Source of the DNA: Flavobacterium sp. UBA7680
Lineage (GTDB): Bacteria > Bacteroidota > Bacteroidia > Flavobacteriales > Flavobacteriaceae
Assembly (NCBI RefSeq): GCF_002482975.1
Contig: NZ_DLHA01000034.1
Span: 1 to 60,474 of the forward strand
Length of the DNA: 60,474 nucleotides
Direction: 5' to 3'
Under the pieces are notes generated by a model, which saw only the letters and a list, made by a program, of their open reading frames with translations, made no database searches and was not told where the DNA came from. Positions 1-8,506 of the stretch are shown here, piece by piece. The position numbers and the translations under genes were made by a program. The stretch's first letter is position 1. Each line of letters opens with the position of its first letter.

Positions 1-861
1 ATGGCAAATTTAAAGGAAATCCGTAATAGAATTACTTCCGTTTCATCGACGATGCAAATTACATCGGCAATGAAAATGGTTTCTGCTGCAAAGCTTAAGA
101 AAGCACAAGATGCAATCACTGCAATGCGCCCTTATGCCGAGAAATTAACAGAGTTATTACAAAATCTTTCTGCTACACTTGAAGGTGAAGTTGGAGGAGA
201 TTACACAACTCAACGTGAAGTAAAAAAAGTATTGCTTGTAGCTATAACTTCAAACAGAGGTTTATGTGGTGCATTCAATTCAAATGTTATTAAGGAAGTT
301 AAAAACCGTACTGCATTTTACGCTGGAAAACAGGTTGATGTTTTTCCTATTGGTAAAAAAGGAAATGATGTTTTAGCTAAAACTTATAAAGTTCACGGGC
401 ATCATAATGCAATCTTCGATCATTTAACTTTTGATAATGTTGCTGGAATTGCAGATAATCTGATTGAAAAATTCTTATCTGGAGATTATGACAGAATCGA
501 ATTGATCTACAATCAGTTTAAAAATGCTGCAACTCAAATTGTTCAGACAGAGCAGTTTTTGCCTTTAGCACCTATTAAAACTGATGTTGCAGTTTCTGCT
601 GGAGATTATATTTTTGAACCTTCAAAAGAAGAAATTGTTTTGACTTTAATTCCAAAGTCTTTAAAAACACAATTATACAAAGGTATTCGTGATTCATTTG
701 CTTCTGAGCATGGTGCGCGTATGACAGCTATGCACAAAGCAACTGACAACGCAACAGAATTAAGAAACCAATTGAAATTAACTTACAACAAAGCACGTCA
801 AGCTGCAATTACAAACGAAATCTTAGAGATCGTTGGTGGTGCAGAAGCCTTGAACGGATAA
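1..861 (+). CDS. atpG: F1Fo ATP synthase gamma subunit
   Basis: Gamma is the central rotor stalk of the F1 sector. It couples proton flow through the membrane ring to ATP synthesis in the alpha/beta hexamer. At 286 aa it has the usual length. Both conserved terminal helices are visible: an N-terminal helix containing 'STMQITSAMKMVSAAKLKKA' and a C-terminal helix around 'YNKARQAAITNEILEIVGGA'. The window opens exactly on its ATG, so atpA is expected just upstream but cannot be seen. A rho-independent terminator follows 20 bases after the stop, so this is probably the last gene of its transcription unit. Family assignment is secure. Confidence 0.98.
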   Translation: MANLKEIRNRITSVSSTMQITSAMKMVSAAKLKKAQDAITAMRPYAEKLTELLQNLSATLEGEVGGDYTTQREVKKVLLVAITSNRGLCGAFNSNVIKEVKNRTAFYAGKQVDVFPIGKKGNDVLAKTYKVHGHHNAIFDHLTFDNVAGIADNLIEKFLSGDYDRIELIYNQFKNAATQIVQTEQFLPLAPIKTDVAVSAGDYIFEPSKEEIVLTLIPKSLKTQLYKGIRDSFASEHGARMTAMHKATDNATELRNQLKLTYNKARQAAITNEILEIVGGAEALNG

Positions 862-881
862 GATAATTTTTTTTAAAATTT

Positions 882-917
882 AAAAAGAGCTGACATTAAT
901 TTGTTGGCTCTTTTTTT
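882..917 (+). terminator. Rho-independent terminator after atpG
   Basis: Stem AAAAAGAGCTGAC pairs with GTTGGCTCTTTTT around an eight-base loop, using two G-U pairs, and runs into seven or more T residues. It would end the ATP synthase transcript. Confidence 0.8.
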
Positions 918-1256
918 ATACTATTAGTTGAACGAAAAATGGTGATGATTTTTAAATATTCTTCAAAACAAATAATTTAAGTTAATTCTTACTTTTTGTT
1001 ATTGTTTATGCTGAAATTGATTTTTTATTAAGTATTTTTGGATTCTGTTTTATACCAGTTTTTTTAATGAGAAGCAGAATAATGAAAGAAATTTTTTAAA
1101 ATTTGATTATAATAAAAAGATCTGATAATAAATTAGTTACATTATATTTTTAAAAAAGTATATATTTATGTTTTTAAAATTAGTAACTTTTTAACGCTTT
1201 CTGCGTATAACATTTAACAACCAAAAAGTTATTAAAAAATAGATCACCTACAAACG
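918..1256. other. AT-rich intergenic region before the OmpA/ABC/AAA operon
   Basis: This stretch has no plausible coding sequence. It must carry the promoter of the operon that starts at 1257. A TAnnTTTG-type -7 element (TATTTTTG, 1033-1040) is present, but the nearest upstream TTG lies only 13 bases away, shorter than the usual spacing, and the leader would be about 210 nt. No clear hairpin or riboswitch is recognisable; the rest is simple A/T-rich sequence. Confidence 0.4.
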
Positions 1257-1934
1257 ATGGCAAAAGAAAGTTTTAATTGGAAGAGTCTTTTCATTAATGA
1301 TGAGACTGATAATTCAGAGGGCAAAGCTGCAACTCCACCATCAGCTCCCATTTTACCAACCTCAGACAATAAATTTCCGAATCAAGTTACAGAATCATTT
1401 CCAGCAAATTCATTGGCAAACCCTTTTTTAAACGAAATTTTTGAAGTTTATGATAAAGGTTTTGATTCATTGAATGAAGAAGGTTTTGATTTTTTTGAAC
1501 TTTATAAGTCTGTTATGGCTGTTGGAGTAACAAATCCGCAAAGTTATCAGATGGCTTTTGCAATGGGAAAATCAATTAAATCTGATTTGACTAAAGATTT
1601 TCTTTTGCAAAAAGGAAGTTTTTATATTACAGAAATTGAAAAAGTACATACTAAATATGATACTGTTGGAAAAAATAAAAAAACAGAATTAGACAATACG
1701 ATTACAAAAGAAAAAAATAATTTATCTAAAAGTATTTCTGATTTAGAAGCCAAAATTCTTGATCTTCAAAAAGAATTAGAAGCGAAAAAAATAGAACTTC
1801 AAAAAATTGATCCTGTTAATAGGGAACAACTTTCGGAGATTCAATTGAAAATGGAAGCAAATGATTTGGCAAAACAAAAAATATTATCATCAATCAATAC
1901 TGTAATTACAGGAATAAATCAATATTTACAATAA
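1257..1934 (+). CDS. Hypothetical coiled-coil protein, first gene of OmpA/ABC/AAA operon
   Basis: I do not recognise a family. The 225 aa product has no signal peptide or membrane segment. The first 60 residues are polar and rich in Pro, Ser and Asn (probably disordered). Residues 65-125 look globular and helical. From about 140 to 200 there is a strong heptad-like coiled coil rich in K, E, L and I. Its TAA overlaps the ATG of the next gene by one base (TAATG), so the two are translationally coupled and probably interact. A cytoplasmic partner or scaffold for the neighbouring membrane coiled-coil protein is inferred from position only. Confidence 0.7.
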   Translation: MAKESFNWKSLFINDETDNSEGKAATPPSAPILPTSDNKFPNQVTESFPANSLANPFLNEIFEVYDKGFDSLNEEGFDFFELYKSVMAVGVTNPQSYQMAFAMGKSIKSDLTKDFLLQKGSFYITEIEKVHTKYDTVGKNKKTELDNTITKEKNNLSKSISDLEAKILDLQKELEAKKIELQKIDPVNREQLSEIQLKMEANDLAKQKILSSINTVITGINQYLQ

Positions 1935-3055
1935 TGGATAAATTCGAACAAGAAAGAAGCACTCTTTTGACGCTGCCAATACTTAAACATTTTGACGAGT
2001 CTAAAGGAGAAATTGCTTTGAAATCAGGTGCACTTAAAAAAGGAGAGAAGTCATTGTTTTTGGCTTTAGCATTAGGTTTATTAGGAGTTGGAGGATATTT
2101 GGTCTGGACTTATATTATCCCACCATTATTTACAATGCTTGGTCAGGCAATAGCCTTATCTGCGACAGGAGTATTTTTGGTTTTTTTAGTTATGATGGCT
2201 CCAGTAATAATGAAAGCCCTTCGTTTTGCAACAAAAAATCTTCATAAAGCACTAATTCAAAGTAATCCTTTTAATGAATTAGAAGAGCAAAAACAAAAAA
2301 TGATTAAAAACCGTGAAGTTTTTAAGAATACTAAAGCAAAGCTAAAAGGTCTTAAAAATGAAATGGAAATTGAAGCTAGTAAGTCTGAAAAAGAAGCAAA
2401 AGCATTTCAGGAAGATGTGTTGAGTTTACAGCGCCAGTCAGAAAAATTGAAATCGGCGATGGATGAAATGGTGAAACAAAATGGAGTTGCGGCAAAAGAT
2501 ACAGATGAATATGTAGCCCTGCAAAGTGAGTTAGCCAGAAAGTTAAGTGATTTTCAAAGGGTTTCGACTCAATACGAACAAAGCAAAAGTTTTATTCAGA
2601 AATATGGTGTTCGTGCTAATGTTTTAGGAAAAATGGATCGTAAACTGACTTTAGCAGGAACAGCCATTGATATTAAAATTGCTGATTTTGATGTTACGGT
2701 TAAAATGCTTCAAAAAGAATATGAATTTGCCAGAAATGCTAAAGAAGCAACAGAAAGTGCAAAAAGTGCTATGATGTTTACTAAAGACTGGGAATTAGAA
2801 TATGCCCTTGAAGTGGTAACGTCTACTATTGCTCAGGATATTGCAAGAACTTCAGAAAACCTGATTGATATCGATGCATTAACATCTAAATATTCTGTTG
2901 ATAATGATGAGCTTTATTCAAGATTAGATTCATTAGCAGATGAAATTAAAACAGGCGATAATACAATTCCGGATTCAACAAAATATACAAGTCCAAATTA
3001 TAAAATGACCAAAGAAGATAAATTATCTAGTGGTGGTTTTGGTGATATTTTTTAA
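1934..3055 (+). CDS. Membrane-anchored coiled-coil protein
   Basis: No family recognised. The 373 aa protein starts with about 40 soluble residues, then two hydrophobic helices (about 42-64 and 72-96) forming a hairpin in the inner membrane, then a long cytoplasmic region with coiled coils (about 105-190 and 255-285). The C-terminal tail is polar and Gly/Ser-rich. The topology resembles bacterial proteins that tether cytoplasmic assemblies to the membrane, and the helical part loosely recalls PspA-like or TelA-like stress proteins, but I see no diagnostic motif. It lies between the upstream coiled-coil protein (1-base overlap) and the OmpA fusion (28-base gap), so it is part of the same operon. 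Confidence 0.75.
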   Translation: MDKFEQERSTLLTLPILKHFDESKGEIALKSGALKKGEKSLFLALALGLLGVGGYLVWTYIIPPLFTMLGQAIALSATGVFLVFLVMMAPVIMKALRFATKNLHKALIQSNPFNELEEQKQKMIKNREVFKNTKAKLKGLKNEMEIEASKSEKEAKAFQEDVLSLQRQSEKLKSAMDEMVKQNGVAAKDTDEYVALQSELARKLSDFQRVSTQYEQSKSFIQKYGVRANVLGKMDRKLTLAGTAIDIKIADFDVTVKMLQKEYEFARNAKEATESAKSAMMFTKDWELEYALEVVTSTIAQDIARTSENLIDIDALTSKYSVDNDELYSRLDSLADEIKTGDNTIPDSTKYTSPNYKMTKEDKLSSGGFGDIF

Positions 3056-3083
3056 TACAATTAAATTTAATTTTTAAATAAAA

Positions 3084-4898
3084 ATGGGAAAAATTTTAAG
3101 AACAGAAAAATTAACAACCTTTTCTGAATTATTAATCGTTATTGTTGGAATTGGTGTAATTCTAGGAGGAGTTTACTATATATCTCCAGGAATTAAAACA
3201 GCAGTTTCAAAGCAATTAAATGGAATTGAACTGAATCAGACAGATGTTAATAATGTTACCAATGCTGCAAAAATTCCACTTCCATCGACTGAATTATCTT
3301 CAGAAGTTGCAGACAAACCTTTAGTAAGAATCGGTGCTTATGCATGGAATGCTCAGTCTGGAATTATTGTTTCTAATGGTGGTCCAAAAACAACAAAAGG
3401 ATCATTAATGGAAAAAAACGGAGTTAATCTTGAAATTATCCGTCAGGACTGGCTTTCAGAATTGCGTAACATGCAAATGAAATTTATCGAAGAATTTGAT
3501 AAAGGCGAAGCTTTTCCATCTTCAGAAAAAAGTGTTTTTGCTGTTATTATTATGGGTGATGGTGCGCCATTTTACATTAGTTCTGTTCAAAAATCACTTG
3601 ACGAAAAATACGGAAAAGATAAATACCATGTTCAGGTAATGGGAGCAGTAGGTATGAGTTATGGAGAAGATAAATTGATTGGACCTCCAAGCTGGAAATC
3701 AGATCCAAAATCTATGAAAGGTTCAGTTATATCTGCAGTTCTTGGAGATGGTGACTGGGTTACTACTGTAAACTATTGTTTTGCTAACGGATTAAAAGTA
3801 AACCCTGATCCAACAACTTATGATGCAGAAGCGGTAAATATTTATCCATCAGAAAATGATGATTATATTAAATCGGCAGAAGAGTTGATTAAATCCCAAA
3901 CTACAGGATGGACTGTTACTTTGAAAGAAGTAGTTGATGGAAAATTAACTGGAAAATCTGTTAACAGAAAAATCGATGGTTGTGCAACATGGACACCTGG
4001 TGATAAAACAGTATTTGATAAATTGACAGGTTTTGTTGATATCGTTTCTACAAAAGAATTCAACAACCAAATGCCAACTACAATTATTGGTGTGAAAGAA
4101 TGGGCGGTAAAAAATCCTGATATTGTTTCTAATATTTTGAAATCGGCATTGACGGCTTCAAACCAAATGAAAAATTACGAAGATTGGAAAGTAAGAGCTT
4201 CTGAAGCGGTTGCGGCAACTTATAAACTTGAAACTCCTGAATATTGGTATAAAATGTTCAAAGGACAACAAGGAACAAAAGGCGGATTGACTTATAATAT
4301 GGGAGGTTCAAAAGTATTTAACTATGCTGATGCAATGCAATATTATGGTTTATCTGATGGTGTGAACAGATATAAATCAGTTTACAATCAAGTTGCAGGA
4401 TATTTGACAGAATTGAATCCATTTGGATTTAATGAAAATGTTGGAGCTGTTGTACCTTACGATCAGGCAGTAAATTTATTCTTCTTGAAAAACATCAACG
4501 ATATTGAATCTACTTCTGCAGATAAAGCAGATTATAGTGGGGAAGCAAAAGAAGTTGTAGCTTCTGGAGAATGGAAAATTAATTTTAACACAGGAAGTTC
4601 TGAAATTTCTAATACATCTAGTAAAGAAGTAGAGAAAATTTACAATCTTTTAGTACAAGCTGAAAACACAAAATTAACGGTTGTTGGACATACTGATAAT
4701 GTTGGAAATGCTGATGCTAATTTAGCTTTATCAAAAAGCAGAGCACAAGCAGTTGTAGAGTATTTAAAACAAAAAGGTATTCCTGCAAATCGTTTCCAAT
4801 TAGTTGACGGAAAAGGTCAAAGTAATCCAATTGCAGATAATAATACTGCTTCTGGAAAAGCACTAAACAGACGTGTAGTTATTACTTTCTTAAAATAA
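3084..4898 (+). CDS. Membrane-anchored substrate-binding protein fused to OmpA domain
   Basis: The 604 aa product has three parts. A single N-terminal membrane helix (about 13-33) lacks a clear cleavage site, so it is probably retained. A region of about 70-480 resembles ABC periplasmic binding proteins of the taurine/nitrate/NMT1 type. The C-terminal 110 residues are an OmpA-like domain with 'VVGHTDNVGNADANLALSKS' followed by RAQAVVEYLKQKGI. The Asp and Arg of this motif are the residues that hold meso-diaminopimelate in OmpA/MotB proteins. The protein should therefore sit on the inner membrane, reach the peptidoglycan and present a ligand-binding domain. Permease and ATPase genes follow directly, which supports the transporter link. 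Confidence 0.85.
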   Translation: MGKILRTEKLTTFSELLIVIVGIGVILGGVYYISPGIKTAVSKQLNGIELNQTDVNNVTNAAKIPLPSTELSSEVADKPLVRIGAYAWNAQSGIIVSNGGPKTTKGSLMEKNGVNLEIIRQDWLSELRNMQMKFIEEFDKGEAFPSSEKSVFAVIIMGDGAPFYISSVQKSLDEKYGKDKYHVQVMGAVGMSYGEDKLIGPPSWKSDPKSMKGSVISAVLGDGDWVTTVNYCFANGLKVNPDPTTYDAEAVNIYPSENDDYIKSAEELIKSQTTGWTVTLKEVVDGKLTGKSVNRKIDGCATWTPGDKTVFDKLTGFVDIVSTKEFNNQMPTTIIGVKEWAVKNPDIVSNILKSALTASNQMKNYEDWKVRASEAVAATYKLETPEYWYKMFKGQQGTKGGLTYNMGGSKVFNYADAMQYYGLSDGVNRYKSVYNQVAGYLTELNPFGFNENVGAVVPYDQAVNLFFLKNINDIESTSADKADYSGEAKEVVASGEWKINFNTGSSEISNTSSKEVEKIYNLLVQAENTKLTVVGHTDNVGNADANLALSKSRAQAVVEYLKQKGIPANRFQLVDGKGQSNPIADNNTASGKALNRRVVITFLK

Positions 4899-4906
4899 AA
4901 ATAATT

Positions 4907-4937
4907 AAAAGGCTATCTTAATAGATAGCCTTTTTTT
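4907..4937 (+). terminator. Intra-operon terminator/attenuator before permease gene
   Basis: Perfect stem AAAGGCTATC / GATAGCCTTT with a TTAATA loop, ending in seven T. It lies between the OmpA-fusion gene and the permease, with only three bases between the T-tract and the permease ATG at 4941. It could end most transcripts here and leave the downstream genes to readthrough, or it could hide the permease ribosome-binding region. Confidence 0.75.
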
Positions 4938-4940
4938 ACA

Positions 4941-5717
4941 ATGAGCATGATAAAAATTTTAACTCCTTTTGAAAAAATATCAAAACTAAACAAGACACTT
5001 ATTTTGATAGGTTGGTTAGTTCTTTTGATTATTATTTGGTTTGCAGCAACATCTGGCGAAAAGCATTTATTTCCTTCTCCGGCTCAGGTTTTAACCGGTT
5101 TTTCAGATTTGTATAAAGAAGGTTTGGTGGTACATATTTTCAATTCGTTGAAATTGTGTTTTATCTCGATTTTTTTAGCGACAATTATTTCCTTGTTCTT
5201 TGCGTATGCATGGCCAATTCCGCTATTAAAATCAGTTTCTGAATTTATCACAAAATTTAGATTCCTGCCTTTTACAGGACTTTCATTTTATATTACAATG
5301 GTAATTCATGAAGCACGAATGATGCAGGTTTGGATTCTAGTAATTTTCCTGACTACATTTTTAACAACGTCATTAATTGCAGTTATCAAAGATATTCCGC
5401 AAGAAGAATTTGATCACGCAAAAATGTTAAAATGTAACCGTTGGGAAGTTCTCGTGCAGGTCATTATTTTAGGAAGAATAGATTATGTAATTGATGTAAT
5501 CAGACAAAATCTGGCTATTACCTGGATGATGCTTGTAACAGTAGAATCGATTGTGGTAGCTTCTGGAGGATTAGGATTTTTAATAAAAAACTCGGATAAA
5601 TTTATGAATACCGGAAGAATCATTGCACTTCAAATAATTATTTTATTAATAGGTCTTGGCTTAGATGCAGGAATAAATTTCTTAAGAAAAGCAGTATTTA
5701 GATATTCAAAAATATAA
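4941..5717 (+). CDS. ABC transporter permease (SsuC/TauC type)
   Basis: A 258 aa integral membrane protein with about six hydrophobic helices, matching the usual size of binding-protein-dependent permeases. The cytoplasmic coupling ('EAA') loop is visible near 155-175 (FDHAKMLKCNRWEVLVQVII), though the canonical Gly is replaced by Asn. Two in-frame ATGs (4941 and 4947) are possible starts, and the upstream terminator runs almost into the first. The ATPase gene begins two bases after the stop. The substrate cannot be told. Fusion of the cognate binding protein to a wall-binding domain argues against a simple nutrient importer. Confidence 0.85.
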   Translation: MSMIKILTPFEKISKLNKTLILIGWLVLLIIIWFAATSGEKHLFPSPAQVLTGFSDLYKEGLVVHIFNSLKLCFISIFLATIISLFFAYAWPIPLLKSVSEFITKFRFLPFTGLSFYITMVIHEARMMQVWILVIFLTTFLTTSLIAVIKDIPQEEFDHAKMLKCNRWEVLVQVIILGRIDYVIDVIRQNLAITWMMLVTVESIVVASGGLGFLIKNSDKFMNTGRIIALQIIILLIGLGLDAGINFLRKAVFRYSKI

Positions 5718-5719
5718 TC

Positions 5720-6550
5720 ATGAAACACGAATATAAAGAGACGCTTTTGTATGTAGAAAATCTTAGCGTTGGTTATGATGACACTATTATTATAAAAGAT
5801 ATAAGTCTTGTAGAAAAAGATGTAATTAGAGAAGGTGTTGATTGTACAGGTCAAGTTATAGCTTTTGTTGGAAGATCAGGAAGAGGAAAATCAACTTTTT
5901 TTAAAGCGTTGACAGGATTAATTCCGATTAATTCCGGAAAAATATTAATTAGAGATTTCGAAAACAAAGAACCAAATGCCGCTAAAGCGGTATGCGAAGG
6001 AGACATTGGTTTTGTAGATCAAAAATATACTTTGTTCAGACATAAAACAGTTACTCAAGCTTTGAAATTTTCGTTAAGAAAAACAACGCTTTCGAATACT
6101 GAAAAAGACGAAAAAATAAAGCAATATCTAAAAGAATGGGGATTAGAAAATTGTAAAGATAAATATCCTAATGAACTTTCTGGAGGACAAAGACAAAGAA
6201 CGGCTATTATAGAACAGCTGTTTTCGTCTGATCAATTTATTGTTTTAGATGAACCTTTTTCAGGATTAGATGTTGGAAATATTGAAGAAGTAAAAAAATC
6301 ATTTGAGTTACTAGGAAAATCTTCGGAATCTAATACGGTTATTTTTTCGACTCATGATATTGAGCTGGCAATTGAATTAGCGCAAACTATTTACGTTATT
6401 GGACATCCAACTATTAATGGAAAAAAAGAAAACTACGGAACCATTGTAGCAAAATATGATTTAAGAGACATGGGACTTTCTTGGAAAGATTATTGTGATG
6501 ACCACTTAAAATTATCAAAAGAAATTATTCATCAAATGATGATTTCTTAA
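5720..6550 (+). CDS. ABC transporter ATP-binding protein
   Basis: A 276 aa nucleotide-binding subunit with all ABC motifs: Walker A GRSGRGKST (about 51-59), Q-loop 'FVDQKYTLF', signature LSGGQRQRTA, Walker B 'FIVLDEPFSGLD' and switch His in 'STHDIELA'. It is predicted to power the permease encoded two bases upstream. An insertion near residues 32-45, just before the Walker A strand, is slightly longer than in minimal NitT/TauT ATPases. The AAA+ gene follows eight bases downstream, so the two ATPases are likely made together. Confidence 0.92.
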   Translation: MKHEYKETLLYVENLSVGYDDTIIIKDISLVEKDVIREGVDCTGQVIAFVGRSGRGKSTFFKALTGLIPINSGKILIRDFENKEPNAAKAVCEGDIGFVDQKYTLFRHKTVTQALKFSLRKTTLSNTEKDEKIKQYLKEWGLENCKDKYPNELSGGQRQRTAIIEQLFSSDQFIVLDEPFSGLDVGNIEEVKKSFELLGKSSESNTVIFSTHDIELAIELAQTIYVIGHPTINGKKENYGTIVAKYDLRDMGLSWKDYCDDHLKLSKEIIHQMMIS

Positions 6551-6558
6551 ATAAAAAT

Positions 6559-8070
6559 ATGGCAAAGAAGAACAATCCAATATCGATTATTGAAGACTCG
6601 TTTTTGTCTCTAAAAAAATATTTAGAAACAAATATATCTACTAATGAAGCCGTTTTTACGGCTTCATTTATTATAGCGCTTGAAAAAGAAACAAAGCAGA
6701 TTCTTGAAATATGTGATATATTAAATCAAGATGCAGATTTTATTCAAAAGCTAAATGAAACAGTAAATCCAGATTTTTCTAAAGGGTTATTGTTTAAAGC
6801 AGAACATTTTTTTCTTTCGGATATTATTAATCTTTATGAAAGAGAATCTGGAGCGAAAAATGAAAAGCAAGAATTTGTTCTGGCGTATTATTATGATGCT
6901 TTGCGCAACAAACATTTTGCAGACAAAAATTCTATAAACGAATTGAATCAGTTGATTTTTACAGAGAATTTCAAAAATCTTCTTGTAAAAATAAAAAAAG
7001 AGAACAAGATAATAACATCAAATGCGCAGCAAAATCAGTACTTACTGCCAGAATTATTATCTATAAAAAAGCATAACAAGTTAGATGAAATTCTAGTTAA
7101 ATATCAAAACTTCATTTATTTTACGTTTGGTAAAAAATTTGAAAACACAACAGCTTTCAGCAGCTATTTGGGTTTAAATGCGAAGACATCGCAAACAGAT
7201 AAAAAAGAAATAAACAATCTTCCTGAAGAAGATACGCTGGAAAAAGTACTTAAAGAATTAAACGAATTAGTTGGTTTAGCAGAAGTAAAAAAAGATGTTT
7301 CTGAACTAATCAATTTATTAGAAATACAAAAAAAGCGTTCTGAGCAAGGATTAAAAAATGTTGAAATTACTTTGCATACCGTTTTTCTAGGTCCTCCAGG
7401 AACTGGAAAAACTTCTGTAGCAAGACTTTTAAGTAGAATTTTTAAACATTTGGGTTTTTTATCCAAAGGCCAAATGTTTGAAACAGACAGAGAAGGTTTA
7501 GTTGCGGGTTATGTTGGGCAAACAGCAACAAAAGTCAATGACGCGGTAGAATCAAGTCTTGGCGGAGTATTATTTATTGATGAAGCATATGCATTAACTC
7601 AAAATGCATTTGGAAACGATTACGGAGCAGAAGCTGTAAATACACTTTTGAAAAGAATGGAAGATCACCGGGAAGATCTGGCTGTTGTGGTTGCAGGATA
7701 TACAGAACCAATGAAGGTTTTTATAGAATCGAATCCCGGATTACGATCTCGTTTTAATAGATATTTCTATTTTAAAGATTTTACTCCTAATGAATTGTAT
7801 GAAATTTTTGAATCGTTTTGTGTAAAATCAGATTTTATAATTTCTACAGACGCTAAAGAAAAACTAACAGATACTTTTGAATTATTATATAGAGATAAAA
7901 CCGAAAGTTTTGGAAATGCCAGATTAGTACGAAACATATTTGAAAAATGTGTACAAAATCAAGCAAATAGAATTATAACTCTGAAAAAATTAAGCAGCAA
8001 GACTTTAAAAACATTAACGGATGACGATATTCCGGAATTAAAAGAAATCGAATATAATTCTGGTTCCTGA
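6559..8070 (+). CDS. AAA+ ATPase, CbbX/SpoVK family, with novel N-terminal region
   Basis: The C-terminal half of this 503 aa protein (about 225-500) is a CbbX/SpoVK-like AAA+ module with Walker A GPPGTGKT (278-285), Walker B 'GGVLFIDEAYAL' and the arginine finger region 'NPGLRSRFNRYF'. In this family the hexamer remodels a protein partner by threading or pulling it. The N-terminal 220 residues are helical, without Cys-rich or DNA-binding motifs, and I do not recognise them; a TerB-like helical domain is possible but not shown. As last gene of the operon before a strong terminator, it is a candidate remodeller of the coiled-coil proteins or the transporter. Confidence 0.88.
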   Translation: MAKKNNPISIIEDSFLSLKKYLETNISTNEAVFTASFIIALEKETKQILEICDILNQDADFIQKLNETVNPDFSKGLLFKAEHFFLSDIINLYERESGAKNEKQEFVLAYYYDALRNKHFADKNSINELNQLIFTENFKNLLVKIKKENKIITSNAQQNQYLLPELLSIKKHNKLDEILVKYQNFIYFTFGKKFENTTAFSSYLGLNAKTSQTDKKEINNLPEEDTLEKVLKELNELVGLAEVKKDVSELINLLEIQKKRSEQGLKNVEITLHTVFLGPPGTGKTSVARLLSRIFKHLGFLSKGQMFETDREGLVAGYVGQTATKVNDAVESSLGGVLFIDEAYALTQNAFGNDYGAEAVNTLLKRMEDHREDLAVVVAGYTEPMKVFIESNPGLRSRFNRYFYFKDFTPNELYEIFESFCVKSDFIISTDAKEKLTDTFELLYRDKTESFGNARLVRNIFEKCVQNQANRIITLKKLSSKTLKTLTDDDIPELKEIEYNSGS

Positions 8071-8076
8071 TAAAAA

Positions 8077-8110
8077 AATAGCCGACAAATATTTGTCGGC
8101 TATTTTTTTT
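8077..8110 (+). terminator. Rho-independent terminator of OmpA/ABC/AAA operon
   Basis: Perfect stem AAATAGCCGACAAAT / ATTTGTCGGCTATTT followed by a long T run. It begins within ten bases of the AAA+ stop codon. Confidence 0.93.
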
Positions 8111-8156
8111 TTTGGAAGTTTTTCTTTTTTAAGAATATCATCTATAAACAAGAAAA

Positions 8157-8214
8157 TTTATAAAATGGTGATTCTCAATTTACCCAAAATTGAGAATCAA
8201 TACCATTTTATAAA
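8157..8214. repeat. Long inverted repeat (hairpin)
   Basis: Arms made of TTTATAAAATGGT plus GATTCTCAATTT pair with the mirrored sequence 8186-8214 around an ACCC loop, with a short AAT bulge on the right arm. The stem is about 25 bp. No T-tract follows, so it is not a simple terminator. It lies just before the tandem repeat array. Confidence 0.8.
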
Positions 8215-8242
8215 ATTATTGACACAGATTTTATCACTCTGT

Positions 8243-8506
8243 TGCTTTGTCTTTCATGGGAACAAACTAGCTTTATAAATCCCAATGCTCTGTTTTTTAA
8301 GGGTTACATTTCAGCAGAATCAATCCCTGTGCTTTGTCTTTTATGGGAACAAACTAGCTTTATTAGTCCCGGTGCTCTGTTTTTATTAGGGTTACATTTC
8401 AGCAGAATCAATCCCTTGTGCTTTGTCTTTTATGGGAACAAACAAGCTTTATTAGTCCCAGTGCTTCCTTTTTTATAAGGGTTGTATTTAGCTTTCTCAA
8501 TCCCTG
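8243..8506. repeat. Three-copy tandem repeat, units of 87-89 bp
   Basis: Units are 8243-8329, 8330-8418 and 8419-8506. Each begins 'tgctttgtctttyatgggaa', continues with a core closing on TCCC or CCC, then an A/T-rich spacer, then AGGGTT...AATCCCT. Each unit thus holds two short inverted G/C elements (GGGA...TCCC and AGGG...CCCT) in an otherwise A/T-rich stretch. Units 1 and 2 are closest; unit 3 diverges towards its end. Function unknown. Confidence 0.85.

Noticed and set aside
4941..6550. Simple taurine/nitrate/sulfonate importer
   Set aside because: Permease and ATPase fit that family, but the OmpA-fused binding protein, coiled-coil proteins and AAA+ gene in the same operon do not, so no substrate is assigned.
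8093..8478. Two overlapping forward open frames across the terminator and tandem repeats
   Set aside because: They start within the terminator T-tract or the repeat and encode only repeat-derived peptide (WEQTSFI / GNKLAL-like). No codon bias or start signal supports them.
8243..8506. Possible CRISPR array
   Set aside because: Whole 87-89 bp units repeat with only gradual divergence. There are no constant short repeats with unique spacers and no cas genes nearby.
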